Shown here piece by piece: positions 1 to 9,101 of a stretch of 64,000 nucleotides of DNA (positions within the stretch are counted from its first letter, which is position 1; each line of letters starts with the position of its first letter). Both the position numbers and the translations under genes were made by a program. The DNA comes from Shewanella subflava. GTDB taxonomy: Bacteria > Pseudomonadota > Gammaproteobacteria > Enterobacterales > Shewanellaceae. The notes under the pieces are model-generated. The model made no database searches. It was not told the DNA's origin and saw nothing but the letters and a program-made list of their open reading frames with translations. The DNA lies in contig NZ_JAPDMX010000012.1 of assembly GCF_025971955.1 (NCBI RefSeq), positions 124,001 to 188,000 on the forward strand, read 5' to 3'.

Positions 1-207
1 TAATTGGTATCTGTCTGAATGGTGGGACGAATAACCTACTGAACACGTTAGTGTTTGGTGGAGTTTTGTCTAGCCGTCTTACTCCCCTCTCAATCATTTG
101 ATTGACGTTGTACTACCTGCAAACATTTATTAATGCCAAGCGTATTGACTCACGCGCAGTGTAGCGACGTCTAAAAATTACAATTAGAGATTTATCGGGA
201 GCTTACC

Positions 208-2799
208 ATGAGAAGTTCAGTACTTTTATGCGCCGTGTTTGGCATGGCGTTATGTCCAGTTGCTTTAGCCGTTGCCAACGAATTAGAAACATCAGCACAA
301 CAACAAACCGTAGAAAGGGTTGAAGTAACAGGATCTCGCCTTAAAGGTGTAGATATGGAGGGGGCTAATCCTTTACAAAGTTTTAGCCAGGCTGATATAG
401 CCCAAAAAGGTTATGGTTCTGTTAGTGAGTTTTTACGTGATTTACCCCAAGCCTCAAGCGCGGGAACATTTTCTGAGTCTGGCGGAGTAGCTGGGGCAGA
501 TGGTGCCCCTGCAGGCGCTTCTGGGGTCAGTTTACGCGGACTAGGTTCAAGCTCTACCCTTGTATTAGTCAATGGTCGTCGTGTGGCCGTTGATTCATTT
601 TCTAACGGTTCAGACTCTTTTGTAAACGTTAATTCTATTCCACTTTCTGCCATTGAACGGATTGATGTTCTAACCGATGGCGCTTCATCGATTTATGGTT
701 CAGACGCAATTGCAGGGGTGATTAACTTTATTTTGCGCAAAGACTTTGTTGGTCATGAACTTACAGCCCAATATGGTGATGATACTTCAGACCACGATGC
801 CAGTCGCACTAACCTGACCTATGCCGGTGGATTCGAGACCACCAATAGCAACACAACACTTGTGGTTGACTATGCAACGCGTAATCCTATTTTTAATAGT
901 GATAGACCCGTGAATGTGACCTATAAGTCTAATACTCGCATGACAATTGACGGAGATGACTACGCCGAGAATTGGTGTGGTGACGATACTCAAAAAAGTG
1001 GTAGCCGCTGTAACTATGACTATGTGATCCAGCGCGCGATTCAACCAGACTATGAAAACATCGGCGCGACACTGAATCATATCTATCGACTTGATAGTGG
1101 TTTAGAGTTTTTTGCCGAAGGTATGTTTCAACAAAATAATGGCTCATCCTATGAAGCCCCTGCGGGTTATACCGTTGATATTGCAGGTGATTCAATAAAT
1201 GTTCCTCAATACGTTCAAGATATCGATATGCTCGATGGCAGCGTAAGTGACTTTATCACAATACGAACACGTTTCCCTGAGCGTCGAATTCAACAATATG
1301 ACACCCAAAGCTACCGTATGTTAGCCGGTATTAGAGGTGATATTGCCGAATGGAGTTTTGAGTCGGCACTGAGCTACGGTAAATCCACTAATGAGATTAA
1401 AAACGTATCGGGCTATATGAATGCGACCAGTCTAGATATGGCAGTAGCAAACAATAGCTTCAACCCCTTTAATTTAGGCCAAGATAGCAGCGCAGCTCAA
1501 GTTGCTGCGTTGCGCGATCCGGGTGTTCGCCAAGGTGAGTCAGAAGTTTTATCGCTCGATTTTAACTTTGCTGGAGACTTATTTGAGCTACCTGCAGGCA
1601 CGGTCAGTTCGGTCTTTGGCGGTGAATTCCGAAGCGAAGATATTTTTGATAAACCGTCTGTTAACGCCGTTAATAATGAAATTATTGGTTTAGGCGCAAG
1701 TGATGCTGCCGCCGATCGCACTCAATACGCAGCATATGGTGAATTTAACATCCCATTAGCCGATTCACTCGACCTAATAGCGGCCTTACGTTATGACCAT
1801 TACAGTGATTTTGGTGGTGATGTAAATCCTAAAGTATCATTACGTTACAACCCCATCGATGATCTAGTCTTACGTGCATCTTGGAGCACAGGATTTAGAG
1901 CACCATCGTTATCGCAACTGGGGGCAGGCACTTCATTAGGCAGTCAATATATTAATTGCGGTGCAGATGAAGCTTATAACGCATTATGTGGCACTGCGGG
2001 AGCAGATTTAGGCGAGCTAGAGTTTGACCAGGAAACCTTAGGCAATAAAGACCTAGAAGCCGAAAAGTCCCAAGCCGTTAATGTGGGCTTGTCGTGGAAT
2101 GCAACGGATGAGTTGCAATTCACTGTCGATTATTGGCGTTATGAGCATGACGATATTGTTGATATTGATGCCAATACAACGTTAGATTCCTGTATTAAAG
2201 ACCCTGCTAATGTGGTCGGCAGCATTGCTGAATTAGGTGATAATTTTGGTTGCGTGGTTGATGGTCAGGGTGATATTAGTTTCCTACGAACAGGTTATTT
2301 TAACGTAGGTAATCAAAGTACTGACGGCCTGGATTATAACGTTAACTATCGTCTGGATACTGCCACCGCTGGTACATTTAAATTTTATGTAGCCGGTACA
2401 GAAACCTTCTCATTTGAACGCCAGATTACTCCTAGTACGCCTGCTGAGGATTTACTCGGCAAGCTCAGTGGTGCATCAGAAACCGCCCGCCCTGAACGCG
2501 TGATTGATTTAGGCACAGAATGGCAAGTTGATAGTTGGAATGCCAGTATTTCAGGCCATTACATAAGCTCATTAGGCGATGGTGACTTTAAGTTTGATAA
2601 TGAAACCGTTGAAGATTGGTTAACCTTTAGCGCCAGTGTGGGATACGAACTTAACGATAATCACAATGTATTGTTATCGGTGCGTAATCTAACCGATGAA
2701 GAGCCACCATACGCCTCTTCACCGACTAATGGTTATGCCAGTTCGGTACATGATTGGCTCGGACGTCGCTGGAATGTACGTTATACTTTTAAGTTTTAA
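208..2799 (+). CDS. TonB-dependent outer membrane receptor
   Basis: An 863-residue receptor for energy-dependent uptake across the outer membrane. The N-terminus is a typical signal peptide (basic start, hydrophobic core, cleavage probably after ALA near residue 22). A plug domain follows, with the usual EVTGSRL stretch near residue 40 and the segment VSLRGLGSSSTLVLVNGRR, then a long beta-barrel rich in alternating aromatic strands that ends in YTFKF, a classical C-terminal aromatic signature. The start is supported by GGGAG seven bases upstream of the ATG. The permease and isoaspartyl dipeptidase genes follow on the same strand, which suggests a peptide-like ligand, but the ligand cannot be read from the sequence. 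The first 207 bases of the window hold no gene that I can support. Confidence 0.93.
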   Translation: MRSSVLLCAVFGMALCPVALAVANELETSAQQQTVERVEVTGSRLKGVDMEGANPLQSFSQADIAQKGYGSVSEFLRDLPQASSAGTFSESGGVAGADGAPAGASGVSLRGLGSSSTLVLVNGRRVAVDSFSNGSDSFVNVNSIPLSAIERIDVLTDGASSIYGSDAIAGVINFILRKDFVGHELTAQYGDDTSDHDASRTNLTYAGGFETTNSNTTLVVDYATRNPIFNSDRPVNVTYKSNTRMTIDGDDYAENWCGDDTQKSGSRCNYDYVIQRAIQPDYENIGATLNHIYRLDSGLEFFAEGMFQQNNGSSYEAPAGYTVDIAGDSINVPQYVQDIDMLDGSVSDFITIRTRFPERRIQQYDTQSYRMLAGIRGDIAEWSFESALSYGKSTNEIKNVSGYMNATSLDMAVANNSFNPFNLGQDSSAAQVAALRDPGVRQGESEVLSLDFNFAGDLFELPAGTVSSVFGGEFRSEDIFDKPSVNAVNNEIIGLGASDAAADRTQYAAYGEFNIPLADSLDLIAALRYDHYSDFGGDVNPKVSLRYNPIDDLVLRASWSTGFRAPSLSQLGAGTSLGSQYINCGADEAYNALCGTAGADLGELEFDQETLGNKDLEAEKSQAVNVGLSWNATDELQFTVDYWRYEHDDIVDIDANTTLDSCIKDPANVVGSIAELGDNFGCVVDGQGDISFLRTGYFNVGNQSTDGLDYNVNYRLDTATAGTFKFYVAGTETFSFERQITPSTPAEDLLGKLSGASETARPERVIDLGTEWQVDSWNASISGHYISSLGDGDFKFDNETVEDWLTFSASVGYELNDNHNVLLSVRNLTDEEPPYASSPTNGYASSVHDWLGRRWNVRYTFKF

Positions 2800-2812
2800 A
2801 TAACTTAAGCCC

Positions 2813-2845
2813 TGTAGGTCGTGCATAGCACGGCCTACATTTTCT
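2813..2845 (+). terminator. Hairpin with T-rich tail between receptor and permease genes
   Basis: A 12-base stem (2813-2824 with 2828-2839, one G-T pair) closes on a 3-base loop and is followed by TTTTCTTT. It sits between the receptor stop codon and the permease start, so it could end most receptor transcripts or act as a partial terminator that lowers expression of the two downstream genes. Confidence 0.6.
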
Positions 2846-2871
2846 TTCACCAAAATAAAAAGTATAACCAT

Positions 2872-4320
2872 ATGAAGTTACAAACAGCTCGAGAAATGCC
2901 AGATGCCTTCATCATCTTGTTTTTTGTAGTGTTATTTGCCGCAATTACCACCCACTTTGTGCCTGCTGGCTTTTTTGAAGTTGCCATCAATCCTGACACC
3001 AATAAATCTGCCTTAATTGCGGGTAGTTTTCAGTTTGCCAGCGACTATCAAGGTGTGCCCTTATTTGCCGAAAAGGGTGACATTGGTTTTCTTAACTTTG
3101 CCTTTGAAGGCATGGTATCGGGTGACAAATGGGGCTCAGCTATTGGCGTGATGATGTTTATCATTATTACTGGCGGCGCCTTTGGTATCATCATGCAAAC
3201 CAAAGCGGTTGATAATGGTATTTTGGCGTTAATCGCTAAAACCCAAAAGTTTGAACTGGCTTTTATTCCTATTTTATTTGTGCTCTTTTCCGCTGGCGGG
3301 GCAATATTTGGTATGGGTGAAGAAGCCATTGCCTTTTGTATTGTGCTGCTACCTTTAATGCGCGCCATAGGTTACGACGGTATTGTGACCGTTTTAGTCA
3401 CTTATGTTGCCACTCAAATTGGTTTTGCCGCATCTTGGATGAACCCGTTTAGTGTTGCAATCGCTCAGGGGATTGCTGACCTTCCATTGATGTCAGGGTT
3501 AGAGTTTAGAGTGATTATGTGGTGTATATTTACCGCTGTCGGAGTCGCATTTACCCTGCACTATGCCCAAAAAATAAAACGAAATCCTGAATTATCTCCC
3601 TGCTTTAGCCAAGAAGTGATTGCAACTGAGCCACAGGTAAAAGTTAAGTTCACTTTAGCCGATGGCCTTATTCTGACCACTTTTATGCTGGGTATTGTAT
3701 GGGTTATTTGGGGCGTGATTGCCAGAGGATATTACATTCCCGAACTGGCAAGTCAGTTTTTTACCTTAGGTTGTGCGATAGGCTTAATCGCTATACTCAG
3801 CAAACGCCTAACAGTTAATGATGTGGCCAATGCCTTTAAAAAAGGCGCACAAGAATTATTGCCCGCAGCGATGATTGTCGGCATGGCCAAAGGTATTGTG
3901 ATTATATTAGGCGGTGATCAGGCGGATACTCCATCAGTATTAAACACCTTGCTACACTATACGGGTCAATTTTTAGGGCAATTACCTGAAACCGCTTCAG
4001 CGATTTTCATGTACTTATTTCAATCCATATTTAATTTTTTCATCGCATCGGGTTCAGGTCAGGCGGCATTAACGATGCCGATTATGGCGCCATTGTCTGA
4101 TATTTTAGGCTTACCTCGCCAAATTGCTGTATTAGCCTTTCAACTCGGCGACGGCCTGACCAATATTATTATTCCAACCTCTGCGGCGCTAATCGGCTGC
4201 CTTGGTGTCACGAAAGTAGACTGGTTTGTTTGGGCTAAATTTATATGGCGATTTATGTTGTTGCTGGTCGCAATTTCTATCACGTTTATGATTGTTGCCG
4301 TCAGCATCAACTTTAGCTAA
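2872..4320 (+). CDS. YfcC-family inner membrane permease
   Basis: A polytopic permease of 482 residues with about 11-12 hydrophobic helices, of the YfcC/DcuC-like group, whose members are predicted carriers for amino acids, small peptides or dicarboxylates. Typical features are the opening PDAFIILFFVVLFAAITTHF, the segment FGMGEEAIAFCIVLLPLM, and late in the protein ASGSGQAALTMPIMAPLSD and QLGDGLTNIIIPTSA. I chose the ATG at 2872 because the protein family begins close to the PDAF segment. An in-frame GTG at 2821 would put part of the upstream hairpin into the coding region. The isoaspartyl dipeptidase gene begins 8 bases after its stop, so transport of isoaspartyl dipeptides or their products is a reasonable inference. 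Confidence 0.85.
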   Translation: MKLQTAREMPDAFIILFFVVLFAAITTHFVPAGFFEVAINPDTNKSALIAGSFQFASDYQGVPLFAEKGDIGFLNFAFEGMVSGDKWGSAIGVMMFIIITGGAFGIIMQTKAVDNGILALIAKTQKFELAFIPILFVLFSAGGAIFGMGEEAIAFCIVLLPLMRAIGYDGIVTVLVTYVATQIGFAASWMNPFSVAIAQGIADLPLMSGLEFRVIMWCIFTAVGVAFTLHYAQKIKRNPELSPCFSQEVIATEPQVKVKFTLADGLILTTFMLGIVWVIWGVIARGYYIPELASQFFTLGCAIGLIAILSKRLTVNDVANAFKKGAQELLPAAMIVGMAKGIVIILGGDQADTPSVLNTLLHYTGQFLGQLPETASAIFMYLFQSIFNFFIASGSGQAALTMPIMAPLSDILGLPRQIAVLAFQLGDGLTNIIIPTSAALIGCLGVTKVDWFVWAKFIWRFMLLLVAISITFMIVAVSINFS

Positions 4321-4328
4321 GGGTTTTC

Positions 4329-5492
4329 ATGCAATTATTCAAAAATGCACAAGTTTATGCTCCTAGGTATCTAGGTAAAAAAGATGTTCTATTGGGCGGT
4401 GGTAAGATCATTGCCATTGAAGATAGTATTGATCTCAGCGCAAATTCATTTATGACTGTCATTGATGCATCAGGACTGATATTAACCCCAGGTTTTGTTG
4501 ACTCACTGGTACACATTACTGGCGGCGGAGGTGAAGGAGGCTACACAACTCGCACCCCTGAAATGCACATAAACGATGCAATTAAAGGCGGCGTAACCAC
4601 AGTGGTAGGCGTACTGGGTACAGATGCTCAAACCCGCAGTTTAGAGAATCTTCTCGCCAAAGCCTACGCGTTAGAAGAGCAAGGCTTATCGGTATTTTGC
4701 TATACCGGCTCTTATCATTTGCCTATGGTCACCATTACCCAGTCTGTAAAGCATGACATTATGCTGATTGATAAATTTATTGGTGTTGGTGAAGTGGCGA
4801 TTGCTGATCATCGTAGTTCGCAAATCACCTCACACGAAATGGCCCGACTCACATCAGAAGCAAGAGTAGCTGGCATGCTGGCAGGGAAAGTCGGAATTGT
4901 TAGTATTCATGTGGGGGATGAGCCCAGTAAACTCGATTTACTTGAACAGGTGATTAGTCAGTTTGATATCCCAATTACCCAGTATTACCCAACCCATATC
5001 AACCGCAGCAAAGCGCTGTTAGAGTCAGGGATTGATTTTGCCCTTAAGGGTGGGTTTATTGATTTTACCACCAGCACCACAGCGCAAATTATTGCACAAG
5101 GGGAAGTTCCCGCGGCTAAAGCATTAGCATCGGCGCTAGACAAAAATGTGCCAATAAGCCAACTAACCATGAGCTCTGATGGCAATGCCAGCCTACCTGT
5201 ATTTGATACTAAAGGTAATTTAATTGATTTACAGATGGGACTAGTCAGCAGCTTGCATCAGGCTATGGTTGATGCGGTTAAACTCTTTAATGTGCCTATT
5301 GAACTTGCTTTAGCCTCAATTACTGAGTCACCCGCTAACATTTTAAGGTTGACTCAAAAGGGTCGAATAGCCGTTGATATGGATGCTGATATCAATTTAT
5401 TACATCCCAACTCACTGGCAATTGAAGCGGTATACAGTAAAGGAAAGCTGGTGTTTTCGGAAGGAAAGCCCCGTATCAATACACCATTTTAA
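4329..5492 (+). CDS. iadA: Isoaspartyl dipeptidase-like amidohydrolase
   Basis: A 387-residue member of the amidohydrolase superfamily close to beta-aspartyl (isoaspartyl) dipeptidases, which split beta-Asp-X dipeptides left from damaged proteins or cyanophycin. Recognisable family segments are GGGGEGG with Glu69, TGSYH with Tyr129, ADHRSS after Glu155, SIHVGD with His194, PTHINR with His223, and SSDGNAS with Asp284. Two active-site positions differ from my memory of the E. coli enzyme: the carbamylated lysine is replaced by Glu155, a change also known in other family members, and the first histidine of the HxH metal motif is Leu60 (DSLVH). Length is normal. It is probably co-transcribed with the permease 8 bases upstream. 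Activity is therefore likely but not certain. Confidence 0.85.
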   Translation: MQLFKNAQVYAPRYLGKKDVLLGGGKIIAIEDSIDLSANSFMTVIDASGLILTPGFVDSLVHITGGGGEGGYTTRTPEMHINDAIKGGVTTVVGVLGTDAQTRSLENLLAKAYALEEQGLSVFCYTGSYHLPMVTITQSVKHDIMLIDKFIGVGEVAIADHRSSQITSHEMARLTSEARVAGMLAGKVGIVSIHVGDEPSKLDLLEQVISQFDIPITQYYPTHINRSKALLESGIDFALKGGFIDFTTSTTAQIIAQGEVPAAKALASALDKNVPISQLTMSSDGNASLPVFDTKGNLIDLQMGLVSSLHQAMVDAVKLFNVPIELALASITESPANILRLTQKGRIAVDMDADINLLHPNSLAIEAVYSKGKLVFSEGKPRINTPF

Positions 5493-5553
5493 TTATAATC
5501 AAAATGGCAAATCAGAGCTAGCTCAAGATTAGATGGTTAGCTTTTTAATGATC

Positions 5554-6027
5554 CTAATGCTGATCGATTTGCCCAACCTCTAAAACAGGTGACGCATCTA
5601 AATCTTCTGCATCCATCATGGTTGAAATCCGCTGCATGGTCGCCAACATCTGCGATTGTTCCCACTCTTGCATCGCTTCAAAACGGGCAATAAAGTGATC
5701 TTGCAAAGGCTTAGGCGAATCTTTAATTATTTCTTTACCCTCATCAGTTAAGCTAATTCCTACTTTACGTTTATCCGTTGTCGAGCGCTTACGTGTCACT
5801 AAACCACGCTTTTCTAAACGATCGACAATACTGGTAATGGTTGCCGAGCTTAAGTTAATGGTCTTAGCCACTTCTTTTACCATAGCGTCATCATGTTCAG
5901 CAATCGACAGTAAAACCAATAATTGTGGGCTTGTTAAACCTGTCTCTTTAGATAATTTCTTTGAATACAAATCAATTGCGCGGATCACTTGGCGCAAAGA
6001 CACTAATAATTCTTCATACTTTTTCAT
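5554..6027 (-). CDS. MarR-family transcriptional regulator
   Basis: A 157-residue winged-helix regulator. The core reads LTSPQLLVLLSIAEHDD, then AKTINLSSATITSIVDRLEK (recognition helix) and LVTRKRSTTDKRKVGISLT (wing with the usual DxR motif), flanked by helices for dimerisation. An upstream in-frame start at 6069 would add 14 hydrophobic residues not typical of the family, so I prefer the ATG at 6027, which begins MKKYEELL. The gene converges on iadA from the right and shares only a short spacer with it, so it is not obviously that cluster's regulator. Its effector and targets cannot be deduced here. Confidence 0.9.
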   Translation of the reverse strand: MKKYEELLVSLRQVIRAIDLYSKKLSKETGLTSPQLLVLLSIAEHDDAMVKEVAKTINLSSATITSIVDRLEKRGLVTRKRSTTDKRKVGISLTDEGKEIIKDSPKPLQDHFIARFEAMQEWEQSQMLATMQRISTMMDAEDLDASPVLEVGQIDQH

Positions 6028-6206
6028 CAACAAAACCCAATACAACACGAATAATGACAATACTAACAAAGCACAGATTGTTCATAAATAGCTTTTATCA
6101 GCTAATTATTGTCACTATAGCGCTATTAATCCGCCTAATTTCGCTGTTCTGGTTGATCTTTACGTTTAACCCCGTATCATAATAGTTTGATCACTAATTA
6201 TTAGCA

Positions 6207-6386
6207 ATGGATCATATGAACTATCAAAAAGCGTTAAAAAAAGTCCTTCCCACTTCAAAAAATATCCGTAAAGTCACCAAAGTATCCATCGAAAAGCTCT
6301 GTTTTTGGTTAGTGTTAAGCACTTATGTTTTTAGCCCTTTGTATACAATATATAAATCGAACTCAAACAATCATAGCAGCAAGTAA
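6207..6386 (+). CDS. Possible small membrane protein, 59 residues
   Basis: A short open frame (ATG at 6207, alternative ATG at 6216) encoding a lysine-rich N-terminal half (NYQKALKKVLPTSKNIRKVT) and one hydrophobic stretch, LCFWLVLSTYVFSPLYTIY, followed by a polar tail. It lies divergently from the MarR gene. The composition looks protein-like, but the ribosome binding site is poor and I recognise no family. Treat it as a candidate only. Confidence 0.3.
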   Translation: MDHMNYQKALKKVLPTSKNIRKVTKVSIEKLCFWLVLSTYVFSPLYTIYKSNSNNHSSK

Positions 6387-6977
6387 CACTTTGCTTACCT
6401 GCTTCAGGGTTTACATCAGGTGATTAATCAATTGCTATAAATCGATAAGACGAAGCACAAAATTGATTAGCAACCTGCACAGAATTGTCATCATCTGTGG
6501 CCAGCAAAACGCAAACGATACACCTGAATATTGCATATGCCATTGATAAAGCGGTTTGCGGCTTTATGCATTTGCAGTTAAACATCACCTTTATGACCAA
6601 AGAGTATCAACCTAACGGCGAACATTTTGGTTGCCATTGTTAGCATCTAAAGCTGCATTCCTGACTAAATAAAAAATCATTAAAAATAAAAAAGCACCCT
6701 AAAAAATATTGTTTATACTTTTATATGATGATTATCTTAAATGGATTTATAGGTGTAATTGACTCTAATGAAACATGAAAATGACGTCAATTAATCGATA
6801 CTAATTACCTTGCCTGACAATTTCGGTTTCACGCACTAGCCGATGGAAGTCGCCATAACCTATCACTTATAGGCCACAAAAAGATAACCCATCATTGAAT
6901 GGAAAGCTTTGATGATCAAGTAATCAGCAACCTTAGCGCAGGAAAGCACCGCTGAGGTGAAGTGCTTAAGGTTTATT
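6387..6977 (+). other. Non-coding stretch before the chemoreceptor gene
   Basis: About 590 bases without a supported gene. Between about 6467 and 6643 one forward frame stays open without a start codon and reads like protein (for example HLNIAYAIDKAVCGFMHLQL), ending at TAG 6641-6643. This could be a decayed gene remnant but matches nothing I know. The rest is AT-rich and probably holds the promoter of the chemoreceptor gene. Confidence 0.35.
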
Positions 6978-8929
6978 ATGTTTTCTACTCTCAAATTGAA
7001 ACAGCAATTAGCGCTATCATTTACTTTGTTAATTGTGCTTTTGCTGGTTATTGCTGCTATCGCTAGTATTGCAATTGATAAAGGCCAAGATAATCTGGCT
7101 GAATACCGAGCATTCTCACAAGACAATGACCTAACACTGAGAATGTCAACACAACTATTAGAAACCCGCCTAGCTGTAGTGAATTTTTAAAAGATCCTAG
7201 CCAAGAGTTAATCACTACATTTACGGAGTCGATGGCTGTATTAGAAGAGTTAATCAGTAAAGCAAAAATCGAAATCCAAAATCCTGCTCGTAAAATCATC
7301 GTAAAATCAATTGACGAAGACATACAAAAGTACAATGCAGGTTTTCAGGACGTCGAAAAGCTGTTTGCTAAACGCAGCCAATTAGTAGAAACAATGGATA
7401 GATTAGGCCCAGAAGCACGCACCCTACTATCTAACATTATTGATTCAGCCCATGAAGATGAAGATGCTAACGCGGTATTTTACACATCACTAGCCATTGA
7501 AAAACTCATGTTGGTGCGTCTTTATGCGGGTAAGTTTTTATTAGCCAATAAACATGCAGATGCTGATCGTACAAGTTCTGAAATGATCTTATTAAAACAA
7601 GCATTAGGTACGCTGGATGCAGAGCTTCAAAACCCACAGCGTCGCCAATGGTTAACTCAAGCCACAGATGAAATAAACCAATACAATAGTACCTATATTG
7701 AAGTGGTTAATACGATTAATAATCGTAATAGTATTGTCCAAAACACATTAAATACCCTTGGCCCCATTATTCTTAATGACTTAAGTAAGTTGATTACCTC
7801 GGTACATGACGAGCAGGTTGCACTTGGCGATACAGCCGTTGAGCAAAGTAATGAAATGGAATTCACATTAATTACTGTGGTTTTAATTTCTTTGGCCACA
7901 GCGATAGCATTTACATTTTATGTCACCAAAACCATCATACGTCCCATTGGTGGCGAGCCAAGAGACATTGAGGCTCTGGTAAAAAGAATTGCGGAGGGTG
8001 ATTTGACCCTCAAGGCCAGTTCTGCCCAACAAGCCACAGGTATTTATGCCGCAATGCTACTAATGACGGATAAAGTCTCCACCTTGATTAAACAAATCAA
8101 TATAGCCAGTAATAAATTAACGGATGAAGCGGGAGCATTATTAAATGTTACCGATCACACAGCAAATGCCAGTGATAACCAAATGGACATGCTGTCGCAA
8201 ACCGCCACAGCAATGGAAGAAATGACATCAACGGTACATGAGATAAATCGAAGCGCCCAAAACGCCGCCGACTCAGCCCGCACTGCGCAGCAGGAGGCAC
8301 AAAAAGGCCAACAAGTTGTACAAGTCAACACGCATAACATCAACCGCTTGGTCGCTAAAATTAATGATGTCAGTAGTATTATTGGCAACCTTGAAAAAGA
8401 AACCAATAACGTAGGTAATATTTTAGGTGTGATTGGCAGTATTGCCGAACAAACCAATTTATTGGCATTAAACGCTGCTATTGAGGCGGCAAGAGCTGGT
8501 GAACAAGGGCGAGGCTTCGCTGTAGTTGCCGATGAAGTGAGAACCCTAGCTAGCAGAACCCAAGAATCAACTTCACAAATCCAAACCATGTTAGGTACAC
8601 TGCAGGCTGAAACAAAGCGCTCTGTTGAATCTATGGCAAGTACCACACTAGAAGCCTCCCAAACGGCTGAAGCGTCAGAACAAACCAATAGTGCTTTAGC
8701 GTTAATTATTAACTCTGTTGGGACTATCAATGATATGAACCATCAAATTGCCAGTGCCTCAGAGGAGCAAAATGTGGTTGCTGAAGAAATCAACCGCAGT
8801 ATTGGGGAGGTGCATTTAATCTCTAAAGATACCGCAGCGGGTGCGCGTAGTAGTGTGGCATCTGCCAAAGCGGTGCAGGAGTTAGCCCGTAAATTAAAAG
8901 AAAGTAGCTCGCAATTTAAAGTCGATTAG
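6978..8929 (+). pseudogene. Methyl-accepting chemotaxis protein, frameshifted
   Basis: A chemoreceptor of about 650 residues if repaired. The first part (6978-7190) gives a cytoplasmic start, TM1 (LALSFTLLIVLLLVIAAIAS) and the beginning of a helical periplasmic sensor, and ends at TAA after AVVNF. The second part continues one frame over, up to 8929, with the rest of the all-helical sensor, TM2 ([19 protein letters not shown]), a HAMP region starting IIRPIGGEP, and the signalling hairpin [20 protein letters not shown] plus [15 protein letters not shown]. Adding one T to the T-run at about 7184-7188 joins both parts into [10 protein letters not shown]. The start is chosen for the TAAGG ribosome site six bases before ATG 6978. 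The cause could be a real mutation, slippage at the homopolymer, or a sequencing error. Confidence 0.9.
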
Positions 8930-9101
8930 CTGTATTGAGCTAAATGCAAGGTTGGCCGTTACTCTCGACTAACTTTGCATTTCTAAGCTTGATTGCTAAA
9001 TAATATCGGCCCAATAATCGACCTCAGCCCGCTCGCATCATCCATCAAGCTCACCATGGATAATCTTTGAAAATGTCACTGCCTTATCTCAGTAGCCATA
9101 C

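Noticed and set aside
1..207. Possible 3' end of another gene at the left window edge
   Set aside because: No reading frame with protein-like content was seen; the stretch most likely holds the receptor promoter.
8155..8730. A 191-residue open frame on the minus strand across the chemoreceptor signalling domain
   Set aside because: It is antisense to a strongly conserved coding region and its product, rich in Ser, Ala and Cys, resembles no protein.
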